A stretch of DNA of 64,000 bases from assembly GCF_003254625.1 (NCBI RefSeq), contig NZ_QJRJ01000077.1, positions 186,001 to 250,000 on the forward strand. Reading direction: 5' to 3'. The stretch comes from Flavobacterium ginsenosidimutans. Its GTDB lineage: Bacteria; Bacteroidota; Bacteroidia; Flavobacteriales; Flavobacteriaceae. Below are positions 1 to 7,934 of this stretch, piece after piece. Position 1 is the first letter of the stretch. Each line of letters begins with the position of its first letter. The notes below the pieces were generated by a model. That model had not been told where the DNA came from, ran no database searches, and saw only the letters and a program-made list of their open reading frames with translations. Both the position numbers and the translations under genes were made by a program.

Positions 1-298
1 CTCGATCTCCAATGAATTTTGCAATAGAATATGTTCCATCAATATAATCCAAGATATTAAAATCTTTATATTCTACTACTTTAAATGGAGTAACAGTCCA
101 TGTTTCTTTTAAAATTTTCTCATAATCTTCTTTAGAGTTTACTTGAGGAAGCACAAAAACTGTAGTCGTAGATTTAAATTTCTCTAATTCCCCTTTTTCA
201 AATTCATCGTTTGCTCCACGATCAGAAGAGGTAATGGCAACCTGAGCAAAATTTTGAATGCTTAGGGCAAGCATTGCAAATAGTAAAATTCTTTTCAT
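1..298 (-). CDS. Exported protein of unknown function, 3' end cut by window edge
   Basis: The first 99 codons are present, reading leftward from an ATG at 298, and the gene runs off the window. The N-terminus (MKRILLFAMLALSIQNFAQ) is a typical Bacteroidota signal peptide with a cleavage site after FAQ, so the product is exported. The mature part begins VAITSSDRGANDEFEKGELE and continues as a soluble mixed alpha/beta stretch. I do not recognise the family. It lies downstream of sdhB but a strong terminator separates them, so it is probably its own unit. Being cut off, its length and C-terminal features cannot be judged. Confidence 0.7.
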   Translation of the reverse strand, partial: MKRILLFAMLALSIQNFAQVAITSSDRGANDEFEKGELEKFKSTTTVFVLPQVNSKEDYEKILKETWTVTPFKVVEYKDFNILDYIDGTYSIAKFIGDR

Positions 299-344
299 TA
301 ATTTAATTTGTTTTTGGTTATTATTTATGGAATAAAAGTAGTAC

Positions 345-380
345 AAAAAAACGCATTCAAACTAATGAATGCGTTTTTTT
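345..380 (-). terminator. Intrinsic terminator of the sdhCAB operon
   Basis: An inverted repeat with core ACGCATTCA / TGAATGCGT is flanked by A and T runs on both sides. Read on the minus strand it is a stable hairpin followed by T residues, just after the sdhB stop. The symmetric A/T flanks mean it could work in both directions. Confidence 0.85.
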
Positions 381-401
381 AAATATACTAAATTGTATTC
401 T

Positions 402-1148
402 TTATCCTTTCAAGCTTGCAGCTAAATACTCACGGTTCATTCGTGCGATATTTTCAAGCGAAATTCCTTTTGGACATTCGATTTCGCAAGCTCCTGTATT
501 TGTACAGTTACCAAAACCTTCTAAATCCATTTGGTGAACCATGTTCAATACACGGTCAGTTGCTTCAACTTTACCTTGTGGCAATAATGCATATTGAGAA
601 ACTTTTGCAGAAACGAATAACATTGCTGAAGAGTTTTTACAAGTTGCAACACAAGCTCCACAACCAATACAAGCAGCAGCATCAAATGATTTGTCTGCAT
701 CGTCTTTTGGAACTGGAATAGTATTCGCATCAATTGTGTTTCCTGAAGTATTAACAGAAATAAATCCTCCAGCGTGTTGAATTCTGTCAAAAGAACTTCT
801 GTCAACAACTAAGTCTTTAATTACTGGGAAAGCTTTTGCTCTAAATGGCTCGATAAAAATTGTATCGCCATCTTTAAACATACGCATGTGCAACTGACAA
901 GTTGTAACACCTCTGTCTGGTCCGTGCGCTTCACCGTTAATGAATAAAGAACACATTCCGCAGATTCCTTCACGACAATCGTGGTCGAATGCTACAGGCT
1001 CTTCTCCTTTGTTGATTAAACCTTCGTTAAGAACGTCTAACATTTCAAGGAAAGACATATCTGGTTCGATTCCATCGATAGGATATTCTACAATCCCTCC
1101 TTTATCTTGAGCGTTTTTTTGACGCCATATTTTTAATGTAAGTTTCAT
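402..1148 (-). CDS. sdhB: Succinate dehydrogenase/fumarate reductase iron-sulfur subunit
   Basis: This 248-residue subunit carries electrons from the flavoprotein to the quinone site in respiratory complex II. Three clusters are visible in order: a plant-type [2Fe-2S] ligand set at Cys58, 63, 66 and 84 (CREGICGMC), then Cys160, 163, 166 and 170 ([11 protein letters not shown]), then Cys215, 221 and 225 ([14 protein letters not shown]). The spacing resembles the epsilon/delta-proteobacterial and Bacteroidota quinone reductases more than mitochondrial SdhB. It is the last gene of sdhCAB, 51 bp after sdhA. That spacer contains three copies of the word AGTATTAAG. Length is usual for the family. 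Confidence 0.97.
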   Translation of the reverse strand: MKLTLKIWRQKNAQDKGGIVEYPIDGIEPDMSFLEMLDVLNEGLINKGEEPVAFDHDCREGICGMCSLFINGEAHGPDRGVTTCQLHMRMFKDGDTIFIEPFRAKAFPVIKDLVVDRSSFDRIQHAGGFISVNTSGNTIDANTIPVPKDDADKSFDAAACIGCGACVATCKNSSAMLFVSAKVSQYALLPQGKVEATDRVLNMVHQMDLEGFGNCTNTGACEIECPKGISLENIARMNREYLAASLKG

Positions 1149-1199
1149 TTTGTATCAGTATTAAGTATTAAGAAAAAAGTATTAAGACTTTTCTAAATA

Positions 1200-3200
1200 C
1201 TATTTATAGCTTCTTTGAACTAATTTAATGTTTTCGTAGTTAAGAGGTTCTTTGTGTAATACTGCATCACTTGGTTTTCCTTTGTATTCCCAAGCAGCAA
1301 CATATGCAAAGTTTTCGTCATCACGAAGTGCTTCTCCTTCTTCTGTTTGGTATTCCTCACGGAAGTGACCTCCACAAGATTCGTTACGGTGTAAAGCATC
1401 TTTCGCGAACAATTCTCCTAATTCTAAGAAATCGGCAACACGAGTTGCTTTTTCTAATTCCTGATTAAATTCGTAAGCGCTTCCTGGTACTTTTACATCT
1501 TTATAAAACTCTTCACGTAAAGCAGCAATTTCTTCGATAGCTTCAGTTAACCCTTTAGCGTTACGAGCCATACCTACTTTATCCCACATGATTTTTCCTA
1601 ATTTCTTGTGGAAATAATCTACAGAATGTTTACCGTTGTTATTGATGAATTTATTGATTTGATCAACAACCGCTTTTTCAGCTTCAACGAATTCTGGTAA
1701 ATCTGTAGAAATCTCTCCCATCTTAATATCTGGAGCTAAATAATCTCCGATAGTATAAGGAAGTACGAAATATCCATCAGCTAAACCTTGCATTAAAGCA
1801 GAAGCTCCAAGTCTGTTTGCTCCGTGATCAGAGAAGTTAGATTCTCCAATTGAGAAACATCCAGGAATTGTAGTCATTAAGTTATAATCAACCCAAGTTC
1901 CACCCATTGTGTAGTGAACCGCTGGGTAAATCATCATTGGTGTTACATACGGATCTTCGTCAACAATTTTCAAGTACATTTGAAATAAGTTTCCGTATTT
2001 ACTTTTCACGATTGCAGTTCCTAATTTAGTAACTAAAGCAGAATCATTAGCATCTAAACCTTTTACGTAAGCTTCTTCAGTTCCGTAACGTTTGATAGCT
2101 GCTGCGAAATCTAAGTAAACTGCTTCTCCCGTTTTGTTAACTCCAAAACCAGCATCACATCTTTCTTTTGCTGCACGAGACGCAACGTCACGAGGAACTA
2201 AGTTACCAAATGCAGGATATCTTCTTTCTAAGAAATAATCTCTTTCTTCTTCAGATAAATCTGTTGCTTTTTTCTTTCCTTCACGGATTGCTTTTGCATC
2301 CTCAAGATTTTTTGGTACCCAAATACGACCATCATTACGCAAAGATTCAGACATCAAAGTCAATTTAGACTGGTGATCTCCTGAAACCGGAATACAAGTT
2401 GGGTGAATTTGTGTATAACAAGGATTTGCGAAAAACGCTCCTTTTTTATGAATTTTCCAAGCTGCTGTTGCGTTACTTCCCATAGCATTTGTCGAAAGGA
2501 AAAATACGTTTCCATATCCTCCAGAACCAATTACTACCGCGTGAGCAGAATGTCTTTCTATTTCTCCTGTAATTAAGTTACGAGCGATAATACCTCTCGC
2601 TTTTCCGTTCACGATTACAATGTCAAGCATTTCGTGACGGTTGTACATTTTGATTTTTCCACGACCAATTTGACGGTTCATTGCAGAATAAGCACCTAAC
2701 AATAATTGTTGTCCAGTTTGTCCTTGTGCGTAGAATGTACGAGAAACCAAAGTTCCTCCAAAAGAACGGTTATCAAGAAGTCCGCCATATTCACGAGCCA
2801 ATGGCACACCTTGAGCCACACATTGGTCAATAATATTTGCAGAAACTTCAGCCAAACGGTGAACGTTTGCTTCACGTGCACGGTAGTCACCACCTTTTAC
2901 AGTATCGTAGAACAATCTGTAAACTGAGTCACCGTCACCTTTATAATTTTTTGCTGCGTTGATACCTCCTTGTGCCGCAATAGAGTGCGCACGACGTGGA
3001 GAATCTTGGAAGCAGAATGCTTTTACGTTATATCCTAACTCAGCCAAAGTAGCCGCAGCCGAACCTCCAGCTAAACCTGTACCAACAACGATAATATCTA
3101 AATTACGTTTGTTAGCAGGGTTTACTAAATTAATATGATCTTTATAATTTGTCCATTTGTCCGCTATAGGACCATTTGGAATTTTTGAATCTAATGCCAT
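1200..3200 (-). CDS. sdhA: Succinate dehydrogenase/fumarate reductase flavoprotein subunit
   Basis: This 666-residue FAD-binding catalytic subunit oxidises succinate to fumarate in the TCA cycle, or the reverse under low oxygen. An N-terminal Rossmann motif is seen ([19 protein letters not shown]), followed by the covalent-FAD region [17 protein letters not shown], where the histidine is the expected flavin attachment site. A C-terminal FAD segment follows ([20 protein letters not shown]). The length fits the Bacteroidota/epsilonproteobacterial type, longer than the E. coli SdhA family. It starts 11 bp after the sdhC stop, so the two are cotranscribed. Confidence 0.97.
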   Translation of the reverse strand: MALDSKIPNGPIADKWTNYKDHINLVNPANKRNLDIIVVGTGLAGGSAAATLAELGYNVKAFCFQDSPRRAHSIAAQGGINAAKNYKGDGDSVYRLFYDTVKGGDYRAREANVHRLAEVSANIIDQCVAQGVPLAREYGGLLDNRSFGGTLVSRTFYAQGQTGQQLLLGAYSAMNRQIGRGKIKMYNRHEMLDIVIVNGKARGIIARNLITGEIERHSAHAVVIGSGGYGNVFFLSTNAMGSNATAAWKIHKKGAFFANPCYTQIHPTCIPVSGDHQSKLTLMSESLRNDGRIWVPKNLEDAKAIREGKKKATDLSEEERDYFLERRYPAFGNLVPRDVASRAAKERCDAGFGVNKTGEAVYLDFAAAIKRYGTEEAYVKGLDANDSALVTKLGTAIVKSKYGNLFQMYLKIVDEDPYVTPMMIYPAVHYTMGGTWVDYNLMTTIPGCFSIGESNFSDHGANRLGASALMQGLADGYFVLPYTIGDYLAPDIKMGEISTDLPEFVEAEKAVVDQINKFINNNGKHSVDYFHKKLGKIMWDKVGMARNAKGLTEAIEEIAALREEFYKDVKVPGSAYEFNQELEKATRVADFLELGELFAKDALHRNESCGGHFREEYQTEEGEALRDDENFAYVAAWEYKGKPSDAVLHKEPLNYENIKLVQRSYK

Positions 3201-3211
3201 TATAATTGATA

Positions 3212-3877
3212 TTAATTATTGAAATGATGAAATAATGCGATAATTACGAAAAGTGCTGGAACTACAACTGCAAAACCATAACCTACTTTACTTAAAAATC
3301 TTGAGTATTTGTTGTGCATTCCCATTGATTGAAGAGAAGATGCAAACCCGTGCCATAAGTGGAATCCTAAAAGGATAAATGACACACAGTATAATCCTGT
3401 ACGGATTGGGTCATGAAATTTGTGAACTAACTCACCATAATATCTTGTAGCATCTGGTGCTGTACCCGCTATGTATTTGTAGCTAACTTCAGGAAACCAG
3501 AAATCATAAAAATGCAATCCTAAGAAAGCTAAAATAACCAATCCAGAAATAATCATATTTCTAGAACTCCAAGAAGCGTTTGCAGCTCCGTTGTATTTAG
3601 CGTAAGCAATTGGTCTTGCCGCGCTGTTTTGTGCCGTAAGTACAAATCCCATTACGAAATGGAAAATTACTCCAAATGCCAAAACTGGCTGCATTACATA
3701 CTGAATCAGCGGATTGTATCCCATAAAGTGAGAAGCTTCATTGAAAACGTCTTCACTAAGAATAGAAATAAAATTTAAGGAAACATGCAGCGCTAAAAAC
3801 GTGATTAAGAATATTCCCGAAAGAGCCATAGCGACTTTCTTTAAAATGGAAGCATTCAACTGTGCAGATTGTGCCAT
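3212..3877 (-). CDS. sdhC: Succinate dehydrogenase cytochrome b subunit (diheme, single anchor)
   Basis: A 221-residue integral membrane protein with five predicted helices at roughly residues 13-35, 58-82, 108-128, 160-180 and 195-217. It anchors SdhAB and passes electrons to menaquinone through two b hemes. Histidines 31, 73, 122 and 173, one in each of the first four helices, are the likely axial heme ligands, which defines a type B complex II with one large anchor instead of SdhC plus SdhD. It is the first gene of the operon, downstream of a good promoter near 3910-3940. Confidence 0.95.
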   Translation of the reverse strand: MAQSAQLNASILKKVAMALSGIFLITFLALHVSLNFISILSEDVFNEASHFMGYNPLIQYVMQPVLAFGVIFHFVMGFVLTAQNSAARPIAYAKYNGAANASWSSRNMIISGLVILAFLGLHFYDFWFPEVSYKYIAGTAPDATRYYGELVHKFHDPIRTGLYCVSFILLGFHLWHGFASSLQSMGMHNKYSRFLSKVGYGFAVVVPALFVIIALFHHFNN

Positions 3878-3909
3878 AAGTGTTAAGTAGTTTGTTTTAA
3901 AAAATTACA

Positions 3910-3940
3910 CAAAAATAATTCAATTACAAAAGAACTACAA
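3910..3940 (-). promoter_or_regulatory. Bacteroidota-type promoter of sdhCAB
   Basis: On the minus strand TATTTTTG (3917-3910) matches the -7 consensus TAnnTTTG. A TTG lies 20 bp upstream at 3940-3938, the right spacing for the -33 element. Transcription would start near 3903, giving a leader of about 25 nt. Confidence 0.7.
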
Positions 3941-4184
3941 CCATTTCGCTGTTATTTATAATGATTTTAAAATAGCACGCGTCTACGTATTTTTACGTAC
4001 AAAAACTAAGCTGCTAAAAAATAATTCACTATGGAAAACTTCAAAACACTGCTTTTTAAGCTTTAAAGAAAAAATTGAGCTCTAAGTAGATTACTAAAAA
4101 TTTATCATATTGTTATTTTATTCAAACTTTTGATTTATTTTCTTCAAAAGTGCTCTTCGGCAGAAATTTTGTCTAAGTAAAAAA

Positions 4185-4214
4185 TTGTCATTCCACAACA
4201 TAGTTTTACCTTTA
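4185..4214 (+). promoter_or_regulatory. Promoter of the HMG-CoA synthase gene
   Basis: TTG at 4185-4187 and TACCTTTA at 4207-4214 are 19 bp apart and match the Bacteroidota -33/-7 pattern except for the last base of the -7 box. The start codon follows after a leader of roughly 13 nt. Confidence 0.6.
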
Positions 4215-4233
4215 GCGGCTCAAAAAATTAAGA

Positions 4234-5595
4234 ATGAAAACAGGAATTGATGCTATCTCTTTTGATGTAGCAAACATACATTTACCCATAAAAACTTTGG
4301 CAATTGCCAGAAATATTGAACCAGAAAAATTAGAAAAAGGTCTTGGATTACTAAAAATGACCTTTCCAGATGTTCATCAGGACGCTGTAGTTTTTGGAGC
4401 AAATGCTTTGACTAAACTTATCATTGATAATAAAATCAACCTAAACGAAATTAGCAGAATCTATGTTGGTACTGAAAGCGGTATCGACAGTTCTAAACCA
4501 ATTGCTTCTTATTTAATTAGTTTAATGGAGCAGAAATTTGGCGAAGATTCTTTAGCAGAATGTGATGTTGTAGATTTCACTTTCGCTTGTATTGGCGGAG
4601 TTGACGCTTTACAAAACTGCCTTGATTTTGTAAAATTAAATCCAACTAAAAAAGCAATTGTAGTTACTTCTGATTTTGCCAAATATGATTTAAATTCTGG
4701 AGGAGAATACACTCAAGGTGCTGGAGCTGTGGCAATGTTGATCACAGCAAACCCAAAAATCATTGCTTTTGATGAAAATTGGGCAACGAGCACAAAAGGT
4801 GTTTTCGATTTCTTTAAACCATACAGAACGATTTCTAAAGAAGAAATTACTCAAAACACTAACAACGATTCTTGGTTTGATAATTTAGAAGCTGAAATTG
4901 AAATCCACAAAGATCAACCGGTTTTTGACGGACAATATTCGAACCAATGTTATATGGATCGTACGCGAAACGCTTACTTTTCATTTAAAAAACTAAAAAA
5001 CGCAACCGAAACTTTATACAATACTTGGCATAGTATCGTGATGCATTTACCATATTCTTTCCAAGGAAGAAGAATGTTATCTGAAATCTACGCTTTAGAC
5101 AGTGCCGAAAAAATTATTGCTGATGATATCGCACCAGCTGATTATCAGACAAAAATTAAAGAAGTAGCAAAATCTGAAGATTACAAAACATTTGTAACGG
5201 AGAAATTACAGCCTGCAGAATTAGCGTCTTCTTTAATTGGAAACCTTTATACAGGTTCTATTTTCATGGGATTATTATCGACTTTGGCTCATTTTTATGA
5301 CACGAACAAAGAAGTTGCAGGAACTAAATTCGGTTTCTTAGCTTACGGAAGCGGATCGAAATCAAAAGTTTTTGAAGGAACAATTCAACCAGAATGGAAA
5401 TCGGCTTTAGAAAATGTGAAGCTTTTTGAAAATTTAGCGGAAAGTGTAGAAATTGATTTCAGCACTTATGAAAGTCTTCATAAAAAAGAACAAAAACAAA
5501 GCGTAAGAACTCCGAAAAACGAATGGGTTTTAGACAGAATTGAAAAAGAAATTCCTGTTTTGATTGGGGCGCGTTATTATAAATGGATTGATTAA
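4234..5595 (+). CDS. mvaS: Hydroxymethylglutaryl-CoA synthase family protein
   Basis: This 453-residue thiolase-fold enzyme would condense acetyl-CoA and acetoacetyl-CoA to HMG-CoA, the entry to the mevalonate route that Flavobacteria use for isoprenoids. The nucleophile is seen as Cys119 in FTFACIGGVDALQNC, and the conserved Glu region GTESGIDSSKPIAS lies just before it. The length is at the upper end for bacterial MvaS (usually near 390-460). The gene stands alone between its own promoter and terminator, so other mevalonate genes must be elsewhere. A related KAS III-like role cannot be excluded, but the motif order favours HMG-CoA synthase. Confidence 0.85.
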   Translation: MKTGIDAISFDVANIHLPIKTLAIARNIEPEKLEKGLGLLKMTFPDVHQDAVVFGANALTKLIIDNKINLNEISRIYVGTESGIDSSKPIASYLISLMEQKFGEDSLAECDVVDFTFACIGGVDALQNCLDFVKLNPTKKAIVVTSDFAKYDLNSGGEYTQGAGAVAMLITANPKIIAFDENWATSTKGVFDFFKPYRTISKEEITQNTNNDSWFDNLEAEIEIHKDQPVFDGQYSNQCYMDRTRNAYFSFKKLKNATETLYNTWHSIVMHLPYSFQGRRMLSEIYALDSAEKIIADDIAPADYQTKIKEVAKSEDYKTFVTEKLQPAELASSLIGNLYTGSIFMGLLSTLAHFYDTNKEVAGTKFGFLAYGSGSKSKVFEGTIQPEWKSALENVKLFENLAESVEIDFSTYESLHKKEQKQSVRTPKNEWVLDRIEKEIPVLIGARYYKWID

Positions 5596-5616
5596 ATTTC
5601 AATAAAGAAATTCCAA

Positions 5617-5649
5617 TAAAAAACCGAAGCAAATTGCTTCGGTTTTTTT
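5617..5649 (+). terminator. Intrinsic terminator after the HMG-CoA synthase gene
   Basis: The stem AACCGAAGC / GCTTCGGTT has a four-base loop and is followed by seven T residues, 22 bp after the stop codon. Confidence 0.9.
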
Positions 5650-5664
5650 GTTTTACACGCAGTT

Positions 5665-5768
5665 TGTCATTTCGACTGAAAGGAGAAATCACACTCGAAA
5701 CTCTACAAAGATTAGCGATTTTGCATGTCGAATTACTAGTGTGATTTCTCCTTTCAGTCGAAATGACA
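5665..5768. repeat. Palindromic intergenic element with perfect 30-bp arms
   Basis: The arms at 5665-5694 and 5739-5768 are perfectly complementary over 30 bp; the left arm starts TGTCATTTCGACTGAAAGGA. The 44-bp centre contains CTCTACAAAGATT. Related copies with different but again complementary arms occur near 9963-10091 and, as half copies, at 10106-10342. There is no T-run suited to a terminator and no credible ORF. I read it as a dispersed REP-like element. Confidence 0.85.
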
Positions 5769-5781
5769 AGATTGCGCAAAA

Positions 5782-5814
5782 ACCTTTGTCAAAGTTCAAA
5801 ACTTTGACAAAGGT
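5782..5814. repeat. Short perfect inverted repeat
   Basis: ACCTTTGTCAAAGTT at 5782-5796 is followed by CAA and then its exact complement at 5800-5814. This 15-bp-arm hairpin lies 14 bp beyond the larger palindrome and lacks a T-tail on either strand. It looks like a second, different repeat family nested in the same gap. Confidence 0.8.
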
Positions 5815-5872
5815 CGCATCAAATAGAAAGCATTCTCTAATTATCGCATTGACATATTCTCTAATTAAAAAA

Positions 5873-6055
5873 TCAATCCTTTTTATGCTGTTCAGTATAA
5901 TTTTGATTTCCTTTAATTCGGATATCTTCACTCTGCATTCCGTTTGCCATTCCTAGCATAAAGGCTGTAATTACGATTATAAATTTTCTTTTTATCCAAT
6001 GAAGAAGCGGTCGTTTAGATTGCTCCAAACGAGAATTTTTATTTTGTTTATACAT
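5873..6055 (-). CDS. Small hydrophobic protein of unknown function
   Basis: A 60-residue reading frame starts at an ATG at 6055. It has a basic N-terminus (MYKQNKNSRLEQSKRPLLHW), one hydrophobic segment around residues 24-40 (FIIVITAFMLGMANGM) and a hydrophilic tail. This fits a small single-pass membrane or exported protein. It lies 57 bp downstream of another small exported protein on the same strand, so the two may be a pair. I do not recognise a named family; being short and AT-rich, it could be spurious. Confidence 0.5.
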   Translation of the reverse strand: MYKQNKNSRLEQSKRPLLHWIKRKFIIVITAFMLGMANGMQSEDIRIKGNQNYTEQHKKD

Positions 6056-6112
6056 TTTGAAAATGATAAATGATTAGACATTATTAAATCATCTATGCTC
6101 AGAAATAATTTC

Positions 6113-6484
6113 TTAAGCGCTGTATAAACTTTTATCGAAGTGTTTTGAAGTGATTATTTCATTTATAAAAACAGATTGATTTATAAATGAAGTTAGTTTT
6201 TGATGAAGCAGATTTTGCAGTTTCAACAATTTCTTGATTTGAAAAGTAAAGATGTTTTCGGTTTTAAGAAAATTCAAAACAATCGAAAATCCTATTTTTT
6301 CAGAAGAAACAGCTTGTCCGAATTTATATAAACGAGAACCTTTAAGATTTAATTCTCTTCTTAAAACTACAAACGAAGATTGGTAATATTCTGCCGATTT
6401 AGATTGAGAATATAAAGTACCATCGCCCGCAATCACGACAAAAGCCAGAAAGAGTGCAATTAGGTATTTTATATGTTTTTTCAA
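6113..6484 (-). CDS. Small exported protein of unknown function
   Basis: This 123-residue protein begins with a clear signal peptide, MKKHIKYLIALFLAFVVIAG, followed by DGTLYSQ as a probable cleavage region. The mature part of about 95 residues is basic, with no cysteines and no motif I recognise. It sits between a six-helix-like membrane protein gene upstream and a small hydrophobic protein gene downstream, all on the minus strand. I believe similar small exported proteins occur in other Flavobacterium genomes, but I cannot verify that here. Confidence 0.6.
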   Translation of the reverse strand: MKKHIKYLIALFLAFVVIAGDGTLYSQSKSAEYYQSSFVVLRRELNLKGSRLYKFGQAVSSEKIGFSIVLNFLKTENIFTFQIKKLLKLQNLLHQKLTSFINQSVFINEIITSKHFDKSLYSA

Positions 6485-6521
6485 TCTTTATGTTTTAGAT
6501 TATGAAACGAAAATACAACTT

Positions 6522-7082
6522 TTATTTGTTCAGCATTGTTTCGGCTTCATTTTTATAAAGAAGCAATCCCAATCCTAAAACAAAAACCGCACAACTCAAA
6601 ACCATCAAAATTCCATTTTTCAAAGCAAAAAAGGAAAATCCCACACCAACCGAACCAACAATTACCATCAAAGACTTTAAGGTTTCTGTTTTCATAAAAG
6701 CAAGTGCATGCAATGCCAAACCCAGAAAAAGCAAAGACGGACCAACAGCCACAAATGGATAAAAAATCAATGGCGAATTGCCGATGTGCTGGCTTAGCTG
6801 TTCTTTTGCAATTTCATTATTTCCATAACTCGACATGATAAAATCGATTGTACAAAGTCCGATATGCGCAATAACGCCTAAAGTTGTCAAAACTGAAGCT
6901 ACTTTATTTGTCTTTGTTTTAGGAAATGCATCATTAAAAGACAACAAAAAACAGGCGCCAATTAAATTGAACCAATGCGCAAAATCTACTGAATCGCTTA
7001 AACTTGGCAAAAGTTTAGAAAAAAATAAATAACTGACTAGAAAAAAGACTAACCCGATCAAGCAACGTTGTTTTGTATTCAT
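6522..7082 (-). CDS. Multi-pass membrane protein of unknown function
   Basis: I chose the ATG at 7082 (MNTKQRCLIGLVFF), which gives 186 residues; an upstream TTG at 7097 would add five residues and is less likely. About six hydrophobic segments cover most of the protein, with motifs such as FNLIGACFLLSFNDAFP and VMVIVGSVGVGFSF-like glycine-rich helices. The spacing of 18 bp to the acetyltransferase gene upstream suggests cotranscription. No family is recognised and no catalytic residues stand out, so only a membrane location can be stated. Confidence 0.75.
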   Translation of the reverse strand: MNTKQRCLIGLVFFLVSYLFFSKLLPSLSDSVDFAHWFNLIGACFLLSFNDAFPKTKTNKVASVLTTLGVIAHIGLCTIDFIMSSYGNNEIAKEQLSQHIGNSPLIFYPFVAVGPSLLFLGLALHALAFMKTETLKSLMVIVGSVGVGFSFFALKNGILMVLSCAVFVLGLGLLLYKNEAETMLNK

Positions 7083-7100
7083 AGTTTGTTTTCTCAACTT

Positions 7101-7541
7101 TTATAATTTATAAATCGTAAACTTATTATGACTCAAAGTAAAACCGAGATTTTCATAAATAGCTACGTTTTCTATTCGTTTTTTGTTTGTAGTTACTTCT
7201 ATGCTTTTTAGATTATTTTGTTCTGAATATTTTAAAATTTCATCAACCAATTTCCTCCCAACGCCTTGACCACGGTATTTTTGATGAATAAAAAACTCCT
7301 GAATTTCACCAACCAATCCGCAATGATGGAGAAGATTTTGGGTATGAAAGCTAATAAAACCTAAACCTTCATTTTCGTTTTCAGCAATCAGATAAAGATT
7401 TTTTGGGTTTGAAATGTTTTCATTGAATATTATTTCGAACATTTTAAAATCTAAAACTTCATTTTCAAGTTCGCAGATTGCTTTGTAGACGAAGTCTAAA
7501 TCGTAATTTTCTACTTTTCTGATGTTTACTTTTAGATTCAT
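7101..7541 (-). CDS. GNAT family N-acetyltransferase
   Basis: This 146-residue single-domain protein has the GNAT acetyl-CoA binding motif A as RGQGVGRKLVDEIL at about residues 95-108, preceded by the beta-4 strand EIQEFFIHQKYRGQ. It ends with the usual motif B region IEVTTNKKRIENVAIYENLGF. It should transfer an acetyl group to an amine; the substrate cannot be told from sequence. It is 4 bp from the NTF2-like gene upstream and 18 bp from the membrane protein gene downstream, so all three are probably one transcript. Confidence 0.9.
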   Translation of the reverse strand: MNLKVNIRKVENYDLDFVYKAICELENEVLDFKMFEIIFNENISNPKNLYLIAENENEGLGFISFHTQNLLHHCGLVGEIQEFFIHQKYRGQGVGRKLVDEILKYSEQNNLKSIEVTTNKKRIENVAIYENLGFTLSHNKFTIYKL

Positions 7542-7545
7542 AACT

Positions 7546-7923
7546 CTAACTAATATCAGTCAGTTTTACAATTTTATCGTCCAAGAATTGAAAAATCGAT
7601 TTTCCTTTCATATTTAATTCTTGACCAGCTTTTAATCCGTTTGGGAAATCTATTGCTAGAACAGCATAATAATCAATGTCAATTATTGCTGTAATTTCAT
7701 CTTGCTTAATTGATGTAATAGTTTGTTTTCGTGCTGAGAAATATTCTTTTCCTTTTTCGGCTTGGGCAGAAAATTCTTTTATTCCATTCAAAGTCAGGTT
7801 GATTTCGCCATTTTGAATGTTTTCAAAAATAACCGATTCGTCAAAATCAGCAATCATTTTGTCAATATCAAATTGATTGTATCCTTCAATATAATTTTGG
7901 ATTATTTTTTCCTTCTCAATCAT
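7546..7923 (-). CDS. NTF2-like / SnoaL-type small protein
   Basis: This 125-residue protein has the pattern of the NTF2-like superfamily: an N-terminal helix pair (IQNYIEGYNQFDIDKMIADF), then the characteristic strand-helix pattern ESVIFENIQNGE and a C-terminal sheet ending FQFLDDKIVKLTDI. Such cone-shaped folds serve as isomerases, ester cyclases or ligand-binding proteins; nothing here fixes which. It is tightly spaced with the acetyltransferase gene and 11 bp from the beta-helix/DUF4116-like gene, suggesting one operon. Confidence 0.8.
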   Translation of the reverse strand: MIEKEKIIQNYIEGYNQFDIDKMIADFDESVIFENIQNGEINLTLNGIKEFSAQAEKGKEYFSARKQTITSIKQDEITAIIDIDYYAVLAIDFPNGLKAGQELNMKGKSIFQFLDDKIVKLTDIS

Positions 7924-7934
7924 AATATATTGTT

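Larger units (their letters stand above)
3878..4233. other. Divergent intergenic region between sdhC and the HMG-CoA synthase gene
   Basis: This gene-free stretch holds two diverging promoters, one near the sdhC start and one near the other gene. The central part (about 3945-4180) is AT-rich; I see no ORF, hairpin or operator repeat in it. Confidence 0.6.

Noticed and set aside
5459..5956. Overlapping open frames on both strands after the HMG-CoA synthase gene
   Set aside because: They cross the terminator and the 30-bp-arm palindrome; the shared HTRNST/SPFSRNDK phrases come from the repeat.
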